A DNA stretch of 64,000 bases, taken from positions 1-64,000 of the forward strand of contig JBMNIG010000001.1 of NCBI GenBank assembly GCA_050950785.1, in the 5' to 3' direction. Made by a program: the position numbers and the translations under genes. Positions 19,857-27,427 of the stretch are shown here, in pieces. Source of the DNA: JAAYOS01 sp050950785. GTDB taxonomy: Bacteria > Bacillota > Clostridia > Oscillospirales > JAAYOS01. Each line of letters opens with the position of its first letter. The first letter of the stretch is position 1. The notes beneath the pieces are model-generated. The model ran no database searches. It was not told the DNA's origin and was given only the letters and a program-made list of their open reading frames with translations.

Positions 19857-19908
19857 ACCGTCTTTTCCGAAGCTGAGCTAGCTTCATTTCGGGAGAAGGC
19901 GGTTTTTT
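19857..19908 (+). terminator. rho-independent terminator of the TetR gene
   Basis: A long stem starts with ACCG at 19857 and closes with CGGT at 19902. It has an inner perfect GAAGCT/AGCTTC hairpin and is followed by six T. Confidence 0.85.
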
Positions 19909-20361
19909 ATCTGTCTGTCAAAAAAATGCATCCATTAGCATTTTTTCTAGATTATGCAACTCAATGTAACACTGAACCATAAGCTAAACCGAAGACGAGC
20001 GGCATGGGCATAGTTTCATTATCTAGGATTTCCACATCGTACATCAAGAGCACGGTGGTTAACCAGGTGCAGATTTTGGGCAAGAGTATAACAGATGATA
20101 CAATTTGTGCATAATGTTTCATTTAGTGTTCAGTATATTGACTTTTAATATACAAAATGATAAATATTTTAATGAATAATAGAAGGAAAGTTTACGCTTT
20201 AATCCCTGATTTTGCGTGCGAAATCGGGGATTTGTAGTAAGCGAAGAGCAAGATTTAAAATCTAAGCCAATATCTATCAGCGTTTATTAAAACTGCTTTT
20301 CTGAGGTATACAAACTGCATTTGTCACCGTTTATATAAATCGATACACTTTTTGGGGAGGA
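19909..20361. other. intergenic region with one hairpin
   Basis: AT-rich sequence. An inverted repeat at 20201-20212/20221-20232 (AATCCCTGATTT pairing with AAATCGGGGATT) looks like a terminator for something no longer present. On the minus strand 20060-19965 has a short open frame ending VFGLAYGSVLH, which I cannot identify. No gene is called. Confidence 0.4.
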
Positions 20362-20478
20362 AATTATAGAGAAAGTATCAAAAAAGTATTTGATCTAATA
20401 AAAAAATCACGGTGTGCGGATATAAGCGACGCACTGTATAGCATGGGTTTGCAAGTAGCGCAGAACTCTGTACATTAG
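20362..20478 (+). pseudogene. N-terminal scrap of an RraA-family gene
   Basis: After GGGGAGG the frame reads a segment containing RCADISDALYSMGLQ and stops at 20476. The ADISDAL...GL pattern is the N-terminal signature of RraA / 4-hydroxy-4-methyl-2-oxoglutarate aldolase-like proteins. Only about 38 codons remain, there is no start codon, and the catalytic part is absent. The identification rests on this short motif. Confidence 0.4.
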
Positions 20479-20503
20479 TAAATATGGATAGGGGGAATCA
20501 AAT

Positions 20504-22255
20504 GTGAGAAAACAAAAAAGGACAAAAAAGAAACGGCAAAACGATTTTTTGTTTTTGCTAAGACACGTTAAGTTCAGTTGGTTCTTTATAATTCTTGCGG
20601 TAATCGCAACCGTTACAGGCACTTCTCTCGCCTCTAAGATCCCGGATGCCACGGCGCAGCTGTTTGACGGCAACTTTCAAATGTCGCGGCTGTGGGATGT
20701 AATAACGATGGGGCTATTGACAACAGGAATCGGGCTTGTCTCCTTCACGTTTAGGCTGATTGCGGAGACGAGATCCACGCTGGCGGCACGCAATTGCGCT
20801 TGGGAGTATATGATAACCACCCGCTCGGAATATTATGACAAGCATGATTCGGGCAGCCTGCTAAGTCTGGTGACTGTCGATGCGCAGACACTTGCAAACG
20901 GTCTGGTTCAGATGTTCATTTTCATTCCCCAACTCGTTACAATGTTCGGCATGTCGGCGCTCATGCTCGCCGGATACAGCGTAAAGCTGCTCCCGATTGT
21001 CGGGTTCATTATTATAATCAATATTATTTACATGTATTTTGTAGGACGTTGGCAACAGAAAATTGGCAAGGGATTCAGTACAGAAATCGGTAACCTTACA
21101 GGGTATCTTGCCGAGCGTATCAGGAACCTCACAATGATAAAAAGCTTTGTAGCAGAAAAAAAGGAATACGAAAGAGGGATCGAGGTTTCCGGAAAACTCT
21201 ATGGAGTAGGCAAAAGATACACATGGCTTGGAGTTGTCATGGGCTCCTTTGCTTCGGTCAGCGGAGCCATAGGCACTGTAGTGACGGTTCTGTGGGGCAG
21301 TTTCCTGCTAAGGAGAGGAGAAATCGATGTTCCCGCTTTTCTAGGCTTCAATATGTATGTGGGTCTTGTAAATGTCGCAATGGTGCTTATTTCGATAGTC
21401 TGGACCTTCATCAAAGATTTCCAGGGACGCGCATATCGCCTCGCGAGACTGATCGAAGCGCCAAGAGAGGAATTCGACAAGGATAAAAGCGCTACTGAAA
21501 TTCCCGATGGGGATATCGAAATAAGGGGTGTTTCATTTACATATCCAAATCAAGAAAACAGTGTTCTTACAGATATCAGTTTCACTGCCCCGCGAGGCAA
21601 GGTGACGGCTATCGTAGGGCCTTCGGGTAGCGGAAAGACGACACTTGTCAAGCTACTTGAGAGGCTATATCTCCCCACAAGCGGTGTGATAACTATCGGC
21701 GATGTCGATATCAACAGCCTTAATTTGAAAGCATGGCGCGGAAAACTTGCTTATGTCGTACAGGATGCCGGCATTTTTGGAGGGACCTTGAGGGAAGCGA
21801 TTTGTTACGGTTCAAACGGTGATGTGCCGGAAGAACGGCTTATGCAAATTGTGGAGCAGGTCGGGCTTGTCGATTTTGTGAAATCCCTTCCCAAAAAGCT
21901 TGATACGGTGCTTGGGAGCTGGGGTGGTACAATTTCCGGCGGCCAGAGACAGCGTATAGTTATCGCCAGAGCTCTGCTCCAGAACGCGGATATTCTCATA
22001 TTTGACGAGCCCACCAGTGCCCTGGACCCGGAAACCGCAAATGTAATCAGTGAAATGATTCTGGAAAAGTTCCGCGACAAGACGATTATTGTTATCTCTC
22101 ATGAGCTCAATTACATCGCAGCTGCAGACAACATTGTTGTTATTAATAATGGCAAGATTGAGGCAAACGGGGAGCATCCCTTCCTAATGACCAATTGCGG
22201 TGTATACCGTGAGCTTGTAGAAGAACAATCCTATCGGGAGGTGTTTGGAGTATGA
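20504..22255 (+). CDS. ABC exporter half-transporter (permease + ATPase), subunit 1 of a heterodimer
   Basis: GTG 20504 follows GGGGGAA; the neighbouring ATG is out of frame and runs straight into a stop. The 583-residue protein has a type IV ABC exporter membrane domain (six helices, about 20-310) and a nucleotide-binding domain: Walker A GPSGSGKTT, signature SGGQRQR, Walker B ILIFDEPTSALD. It shares a 4-base ATGA overlap with the next gene, another half-transporter, so the two very probably form one heterodimeric exporter of the multidrug/lipid/peptide type. Cargo is unknown. The nearby esterase and TetR genes are separated by a terminator, so a functional link is not established. Confidence 0.9.
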   Translation: MRKQKRTKKKRQNDFLFLLRHVKFSWFFIILAVIATVTGTSLASKIPDATAQLFDGNFQMSRLWDVITMGLLTTGIGLVSFTFRLIAETRSTLAARNCAWEYMITTRSEYYDKHDSGSLLSLVTVDAQTLANGLVQMFIFIPQLVTMFGMSALMLAGYSVKLLPIVGFIIIINIIYMYFVGRWQQKIGKGFSTEIGNLTGYLAERIRNLTMIKSFVAEKKEYERGIEVSGKLYGVGKRYTWLGVVMGSFASVSGAIGTVVTVLWGSFLLRRGEIDVPAFLGFNMYVGLVNVAMVLISIVWTFIKDFQGRAYRLARLIEAPREEFDKDKSATEIPDGDIEIRGVSFTYPNQENSVLTDISFTAPRGKVTAIVGPSGSGKTTLVKLLERLYLPTSGVITIGDVDINSLNLKAWRGKLAYVVQDAGIFGGTLREAICYGSNGDVPEERLMQIVEQVGLVDFVKSLPKKLDTVLGSWGGTISGGQRQRIVIARALLQNADILIFDEPTSALDPETANVISEMILEKFRDKTIIVISHELNYIAAADNIVVINNGKIEANGEHPFLMTNCGVYRELVEEQSYREVFGV

Positions 22256-24030
22256 AAAAGCAAAATGAAAAGATAAAGCCAAACACGCAACATAATAAGG
22301 TATCCCTAATTAAGTGTCTTAGTATTTTCAACAACATAAAGCTGCCGTGGACCTTGCTTGTTATCGGGCTTGTTTTTACCATTTTCAGCGCGTGGGCTTC
22401 ACTTACAACAGTAACTTTTGCCGGAGATGCCGTTGATGCGTCCGGTGAAATTCCGACTGCAGAGCTTGTTAAATATTTGGTCGCAACCTTTACGGCGCTG
22501 GCATTTGCAGTAACCAGTGGTATTTGCAATGGGTTGGCGCATGTAAAAATCCAATATCTGCTTCGTAACAAGCTCTGGCATAAAATAATAGTAACAAAGC
22601 AGAAAAGCTATGATTTGGACGGCGGTGAATCGCTTGTCAGTCGGGTAACGTCCGACTGTGAGTTTGCCAGTAAGTTTTTCTCGACAGTGAGTGAAATCAT
22701 CAAAGTTGTAATAGGATCTGTCATGTACTTTGTACAGCTGTATTTTATTAACAAGAGAATCACTACGTGGGTACTGATTTTTATTCCTATCAGCTCTATT
22801 CTTGGCTTCGTATATTCCATGGCGCGTTTTGCCGTCGCATTAAGAACTCAGTCAAAACTGGCCGATTCTACTGCATATCTTGCTGAGCGCACGAAGGATA
22901 TGAATTTGATAAAAACATGCAATGCGCAGGAGCAGGAGCTTGCTAAGGGTAGAGAGTACTTTAGGGAGCAGTATAAAGCACAGCTCAGAGTAGGGTATAC
23001 ATCGATGTTTCAAACCGTTATAGGTACTGTGATGGAGGTTATCGGCAAAGTCATACCATTTGCCATCGGTGCGGTTATTGTTGCAAACGGCGAAATCACT
23101 GTAGGCATTTTGGTAACTGTAAATACACTATTTGGAAGCATCACTGGAGTATTTGGAGAACTGATTCTCAAATCCGGTGATTTCAAAGAGGCAAACGGTG
23201 CACTGACAAGGATTGTGCATTTCTTTGAAGAAGAAGAGGAGCACTTCGAAGACGGTATTATCTTGGAGGAAGAGAGCCAGGAAGATATAATTTTTGACCG
23301 GGTCGAGTTTGGATATACCAATGAGAAAGTTCTTAAGAACTTCTCAACAAGTATACCGAGGGGCAAAGTTACCGCAATCATAGGTAGGAACGGCTCAGGT
23401 AAATCTACAGTATTCAAGTTATTGACACGTCTATATGAGCCCGATGACGGGACAATTTGCTTTGGCGAAAACGACGTCGCTACATACACGTTACATTCAT
23501 GGAGAAAGAAAATCTGCCTTGTGGCGCAAGGGAGCCCAATGATGGCTGGAACGATACGTGATAATATCTGCTATGGCAGAGATGACGATGTTAGTGAAGA
23601 AGAGCTTATTTGTATTGCAACGCTTGCCCATGTATATCATTTTGTAAAGGATCTTCCTGACGGCTTTGATTCGGAAGTGACTGCAGGAGGAGGAAACTTC
23701 TCAGGTGGCCAAAGACAGTGTATCGCGATAGCGCGAGCCATGATGAGCGGAGCTGAGTACCTTCTACTTGACGAGAGCACCAGTAACCTCGATGCAAAGC
23801 GTGAAAGAGATGTCATGGAAGCAATGCTTGAACTTATGAAAGAAAAGACGACTGTCATAATCGCACATTCGCTTTCTACTATCCGCAATGCAGATCATAT
23901 TATCGTTCTCAATAATGGCGAGATTGAAGCAGAAGGATCTCCGGCTCAAATTATTAAGCAAACGGGCAATTATCTTGAAAAGATGATGAATCGCAAACGT
24001 CCGGCATTGGTAGCTGGCAACCAGGCATGA
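22252..24030 (+). CDS. ABC exporter half-transporter (permease + ATPase), subunit 2 of a heterodimer
   Basis: The ATG overlaps the previous stop (ATGA). The 592-residue protein repeats the exporter architecture: six transmembrane helices (about 30-320), then Walker A GRNGSGKST, signature FSGGQRQC and Walker B YLLLDESTSNLD. Walker B ends in DES, whereas subunit 1 has DEP. The catalytic Glu is present in both, so both ATP sites may be competent; many heterodimers have one degenerate site. The acidic stretch EEEEEHFEDG in the linker is notable. It is followed 18 bases later by the gene for an anchored secreted protein that may belong to the same unit. Confidence 0.9.
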   Translation: MKKQNEKIKPNTQHNKVSLIKCLSIFNNIKLPWTLLVIGLVFTIFSAWASLTTVTFAGDAVDASGEIPTAELVKYLVATFTALAFAVTSGICNGLAHVKIQYLLRNKLWHKIIVTKQKSYDLDGGESLVSRVTSDCEFASKFFSTVSEIIKVVIGSVMYFVQLYFINKRITTWVLIFIPISSILGFVYSMARFAVALRTQSKLADSTAYLAERTKDMNLIKTCNAQEQELAKGREYFREQYKAQLRVGYTSMFQTVIGTVMEVIGKVIPFAIGAVIVANGEITVGILVTVNTLFGSITGVFGELILKSGDFKEANGALTRIVHFFEEEEEHFEDGIILEEESQEDIIFDRVEFGYTNEKVLKNFSTSIPRGKVTAIIGRNGSGKSTVFKLLTRLYEPDDGTICFGENDVATYTLHSWRKKICLVAQGSPMMAGTIRDNICYGRDDDVSEEELICIATLAHVYHFVKDLPDGFDSEVTAGGGNFSGGQRQCIAIARAMMSGAEYLLLDESTSNLDAKRERDVMEAMLELMKEKTTVIIAHSLSTIRNADHIIVLNNGEIEAEGSPAQIIKQTGNYLEKMMNRKRPALVAGNQA

Positions 24031-24048
24031 GATAGGGGGGCGAAATTG

Positions 24049-24588
24049 ATGAAAAAGGTTAAGATTGCATTAGGTATTATCGGTTTTACGGCCCTTATGG
24101 CGATTGCAATAGTAGGTGCGGTCATCATCGCTAAGTCAAATGTCATGAAAAATATGCCCAAGCCTGCAAGCGAGGGACGGGAACTTCTTACTCTTGAATA
24201 TATTTCAGAGAAAAAGTCAGAGGATGATGTGCAATCGACTGCAACGATAACATTCTATGACGACAATACCTGTTTTGTATCAGGCTTGATCGCCAAAATG
24301 TATAAATGGGAGTATACTACGGAATGGTCGGTTGACGGCGAGCTCCATATAAATGATGAGCAAGGGGCTACCGCAGAATGCCTAGAGGAGATGGAAGGAC
24401 TTGCAATGCTGCTGAAGCTGGAGCTTTCCTATGATTTGGATATGCAGTATACTTCTTTTACTGAAGGAGATGAAATGCATATTGCATTTATAGGATTGCA
24501 TGTAGACACCGGAGATACGCTCATGGAATGCTCATTTATTTTGAACCCAGAAGACGCTGCAAAGCTGGGGGTGTCCGCAGGTAATTGA
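24049..24588 (+). CDS. membrane-anchored extracytoplasmic protein of unknown function
   Basis: ATG 24049 with a GGGGGG(C)G site is preferred over the TTG at 24046. The 179-residue product has one N-terminal hydrophobic helix (residues about 5-27, no lipobox) and an acidic beta-rich outer domain. Strands there (TITFYDDNTCFVSG, then EWSVDGELHI) follow the pattern of small bacterial lipocalin-like or pseudo-propeller domains. The lipoprotein at 30630 has the same feature order in its outer domain. Being 18 bases after the exporter genes, it may be an accessory of that ABC transporter. No family can be named. Confidence 0.6.
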   Translation: MKKVKIALGIIGFTALMAIAIVGAVIIAKSNVMKNMPKPASEGRELLTLEYISEKKSEDDVQSTATITFYDDNTCFVSGLIAKMYKWEYTTEWSVDGELHINDEQGATAECLEEMEGLAMLLKLELSYDLDMQYTSFTEGDEMHIAFIGLHVDTGDTLMECSFILNPEDAAKLGVSAGN

Positions 24589-24670
24589 CCAGGTTTTCTA
24601 ATTGAAGTACTATCTTAACGACAGACATTGCTCCTGTCACTCTATGTAAGTAAGATGGCATTATACAAGA

Positions 24671-24699
24671 TTGTTTGGAGAAATTTTGTTCGCTATAAT
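24671..24699 (+). promoter_or_regulatory. sigma-A-type promoter before the truncated lipoprotein gene
   Basis: TTGTTT (24671-24676) and TATAAT (24694-24699) have 17-base spacing. About 60 surrounding bases are repeated, with changes, at 4085-4140. The element drives a gene that is now truncated. Confidence 0.65.
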
Positions 24700-24836
24700 T
24701 ATATTGTGAACAACTTTTAGGTAGATATGATAGTATTTATTGATACCAATGGAAGTTGTTATAGTCGTTATCCCTATCAAAGTCAAAAATGAAACGATTC
24801 ACGGCTGCAAAATTAATAAAAAGGATGGAAGAATGT

Positions 24837-25157
24837 ATGAGAAATAAGACAAAACTTCTGTGCGTAGCATTGCTGGTCACTCTGCTGGTCTCGATGCTGG
24901 CTTCCTGCGGTGGAAATGATCAACCCAGTGTCACTCCGGCAGAGTCAACTTCCCCGTCGGAGACCACTCCGTCAGAGACTCCCTCAGAAGTCACTCCTGG
25001 TGACGATGTTGGTGTGAAATTTCCGCTGGTTGACGAGCCCGCCACACTTACAGTCTGGCGCCCATGGTTCAACACTCTTGTCACTGACGCAAACGACCTG
25101 GTATGCAATCAGCTGATAGAACAGAAGACGAACGTACATATTGAATGGACTTTGGTA
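24837..25157 (+). pseudogene. solute-binding lipoprotein, 3' part lost by rearrangement
   Basis: ATG 24837 follows AAGGATGG. The first 107 codons encode a lipoprotein signal (lipobox LASC), a Ser/Thr/Pro/Glu linker and the first strands of an extracellular solute-binding domain (FPLVDEPATLTVWRPW). These match the opening of the intact binding protein at 25666 (LPLADEPITFEWFRP). At about 25157 the reading changes abruptly into sequence that is antisense to an AraC helix-turn-helix domain, and it stops at 25259. A recombination joint has therefore removed four fifths of the gene. The promoter and ribosome site are intact, so a short secreted lipopeptide could still be made. Confidence 0.8.
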
Positions 25158-25159
25158 TC

Positions 25160-25560
25160 CGTATTCAGTATTTGGCAGGGGACGAGCCAAAGCGTTTTTA
25201 AAGCTGCGGATAAATTGGGTGGAATCTTTATAGCCAATGGCATCGCAGATACTGTTTAGATTTTGCTCCGTCTGCTCCAGCAGTTTTGCTGCCGTGTCCA
25301 GCTTATAGTTTCTAAGGATATGAGAAAAGGGCATGCCTAATTGCGGCTAAAAAGGTTGCTGAGGTACATGGATTATAATGAAAATGATCTGCTAGCGCTT
25401 TTAGGGTAATGGTACGGTAAATTTCCGTAGCATAACTAAGAATCCTTAAAAGCCTTTTATCTTGTACTGGAATCGCCAACAGATGTTGTATGGTATCATT
25501 TGTTAAATTGCTTTGCTCAAACACATCTAGTGGAAAACTAATCTTGGAAACTGACCGATT
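25160..25560 (-). pseudogene. AraC-family regulator, C-terminal remnant
   Basis: On the minus strand about 130 codons of an AraC regulator survive. They comprise the end of the sensor domain, the first helix-turn-helix (TLKALADHFHYNP, then YLSNLFSRN in another frame) and the second (NLNSICDAIGYKDSTQFIRS), ending at TEYG. At least one frame change at about 25340 and the loss of the N-terminus make it non-functional. It abuts the truncated binding-protein gene at 25157 and reaches almost to the promoter of the intact one. Confidence 0.75.
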
Positions 25561-25583
25561 TTGATAATGTTAAATAATGATTA

Positions 25584-25612
25584 TAGACATTGTTTGATAT
25601 TAAAATTATAAT
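25584..25612 (+). promoter_or_regulatory. promoter of the intact solute-binding protein gene
   Basis: TAGACA (25584-25589) and TATAAT (25607-25612) have 17-base spacing, 54 bases before the start codon. Confidence 0.6.
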
Positions 25613-25665
25613 AATAGTGAAACAAATCGATTCACGTGTTTAAAAAAAGTAATTAGGAGGTATTT

Positions 25666-27312
25666 ATGAAAAAGTCAACAAAACTATGTGCTCTTGCTTT
25701 GGCTATGCTGCTTGTTTTTGCACAGATGGCTTCATGCGGAACAACCGAAGAGCCAACGCCATCGCAAACGCCAACAACAACACCCAGCGAAGAACCCAGC
25801 ACACAACCAAGCGAAGAGCCTGCACCGGAACCGGGAAATCCAAAGCTGCCATTGGCAGACGAACCGATCACTTTTGAATGGTTCCGTCCGATCGCCCAGG
25901 AAAATTTCAGCAAATACGGCGGTTTCGAAGAAAACGAGGGCTATAAGGAGCTGGCAAAAAGAACAGGAATCACAATTAAATTTGTGAGCCCGGTTTATGG
26001 AGCCGATGTTGAACCTTTTAATATGATGATCAACTCAGGTGATTATACAGATCTCATAAGCCCGGATTCCCGCGGCACATATCCCGGCGGTTTTGACAAA
26101 GCGATTGAAGATCAAGTGTTCCTGCGCATTAATGAACTTGTGGACAAGTTTGCTCCTAATTATAAACAACTGCGCGAAAGCAGTGAGGGCTACAGAAAGG
26201 GATCCATGACGGATAGCGGGAATATGCCCGGATTCTATTCCTTAATGAAGTTAGAGGGAAAGCCAAGACCCTGGGGCGGATTGCTTATTCGCCAGGATTG
26301 GCTTAACGAATTGGGAATGAACATGCCGATTACGCTAGATGATTGGTACTCTACACTGACAGCTTTTAAGGATCAAAAGGGAGCAACTGCACCACTGTTT
26401 ATGTACAAAACCGGTATTATGATTGGCGGTGGAGAAATCCTTTCGGCATATGATGTTGGTGCTGACATTTATCAAGTTGATGGTACTGTAAAATATGGTC
26501 CCATTGAGCCCGGATTCAAAGAATACCTTATGCTTATGAATAAATGGTACAGTGAAGGTCTAATAGCACCTGATTTCATGACTAATCAAAGCCCATTTTA
26601 TATGCCAGACACTGCATACACAACAACAGGAAAATCCGGAATATTCTGGAACGTATATATGGTTGAACACTTGGCAATGATGTCTGGAAACCCGGATTAT
26701 AAACTTTCCGCCGTTCCATATCCCGTAAAGAATGTTGGAGACAGGGTGCATTTCATGGGGCCGGCAGGAATGGGCGACACTGCTTCTTTCAGCGTGGCTA
26801 TTTCAACAACTTGCAGCGATCCTGAGTTGGCAACCAGATGGGCAGATTATCAATATTCGCCTGATGGATACCTTCTCACTACCTATGGTCTAGAAGGTGT
26901 GACTTATGAGATGGTGGACGGACATCCTAAATATTTTGACATTATTGAGGAACAGCCATTTAGTGAAATATCCGGAAAATATTTGATGGGCAATGGAAGC
27001 CCTTGTATCTGGGACTTTGACGCTGAGTACAGCATGTTGAGCGAAGTTCAAGTTAAGCTTACCGATGTTTGGGGCGATGCCGATCGCGATTATGGAATGC
27101 CGGCCATTTCACTAACCACTGAAGAGGGAGAAAGATCCTCCGTTCTCAAAGCTGATATTGACACCTATGTTTCTGAGATGATCTTGAAGTTTATCACTGG
27201 TGAAGAGTCCTTTGATAACTATGATGCATTCATAGATAGAATCAAAACTATGGGTATTGATGAAGTGGTTGAGATCCATCAGAACGCTTTGGAAAGATAC
27301 AACGCAAGGTAA
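25666..27312 (+). CDS. extracellular solute-binding lipoprotein (oligosaccharide type, LplA/YtcQ-like)
   Basis: ATG 25666 follows TTAGGAGG. The 548 residues begin with a lipoprotein signal (lipobox MASC) and a long Thr/Pro/Ser/Glu linker to about residue 55. Then comes a two-lobed binding domain with LLIRQDWLNELG, a strand typical of family 1-like binding proteins that serve CUT1 importers of complex sugars (the LplA/YtcQ group). No permease or ATPase gene adjoins it, so it must use components encoded elsewhere; the double permease at 39407 is one candidate in this window. The GH78 rhamnosidase starts 116 bases downstream after a hairpin, suggesting uptake of rhamnose-containing oligosaccharides. 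It is probably a paralogue of the truncated gene just upstream. Confidence 0.85.
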   Translation: MKKSTKLCALALAMLLVFAQMASCGTTEEPTPSQTPTTTPSEEPSTQPSEEPAPEPGNPKLPLADEPITFEWFRPIAQENFSKYGGFEENEGYKELAKRTGITIKFVSPVYGADVEPFNMMINSGDYTDLISPDSRGTYPGGFDKAIEDQVFLRINELVDKFAPNYKQLRESSEGYRKGSMTDSGNMPGFYSLMKLEGKPRPWGGLLIRQDWLNELGMNMPITLDDWYSTLTAFKDQKGATAPLFMYKTGIMIGGGEILSAYDVGADIYQVDGTVKYGPIEPGFKEYLMLMNKWYSEGLIAPDFMTNQSPFYMPDTAYTTTGKSGIFWNVYMVEHLAMMSGNPDYKLSAVPYPVKNVGDRVHFMGPAGMGDTASFSVAISTTCSDPELATRWADYQYSPDGYLLTTYGLEGVTYEMVDGHPKYFDIIEEQPFSEISGKYLMGNGSPCIWDFDAEYSMLSEVQVKLTDVWGDADRDYGMPAISLTTEEGERSSVLKADIDTYVSEMILKFITGEESFDNYDAFIDRIKTMGIDEVVEIHQNALERYNAR

Positions 27313-27335
27313 TTTTAGTATCTATATTCTAATAT

Positions 27336-27366
27336 TTGAGCCAGAGTTTTTCCATCTCTGGCTCAA
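27336..27366 (+). terminator. hairpin between binding-protein and rhamnosidase genes
   Basis: Perfect 11-base arms TTGAGCCAGAG and CTCTGGCTCAA. There is no T-run after the stem, so partial termination that lowers rhamnosidase relative to binding protein is plausible. Confidence 0.6.
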
Positions 27367-27427
27367 GTTGTACCTTAAAACATAGAGATTCGGTAGTATC
27401 TACATATAATTGCGTTGGAGGACAAAC

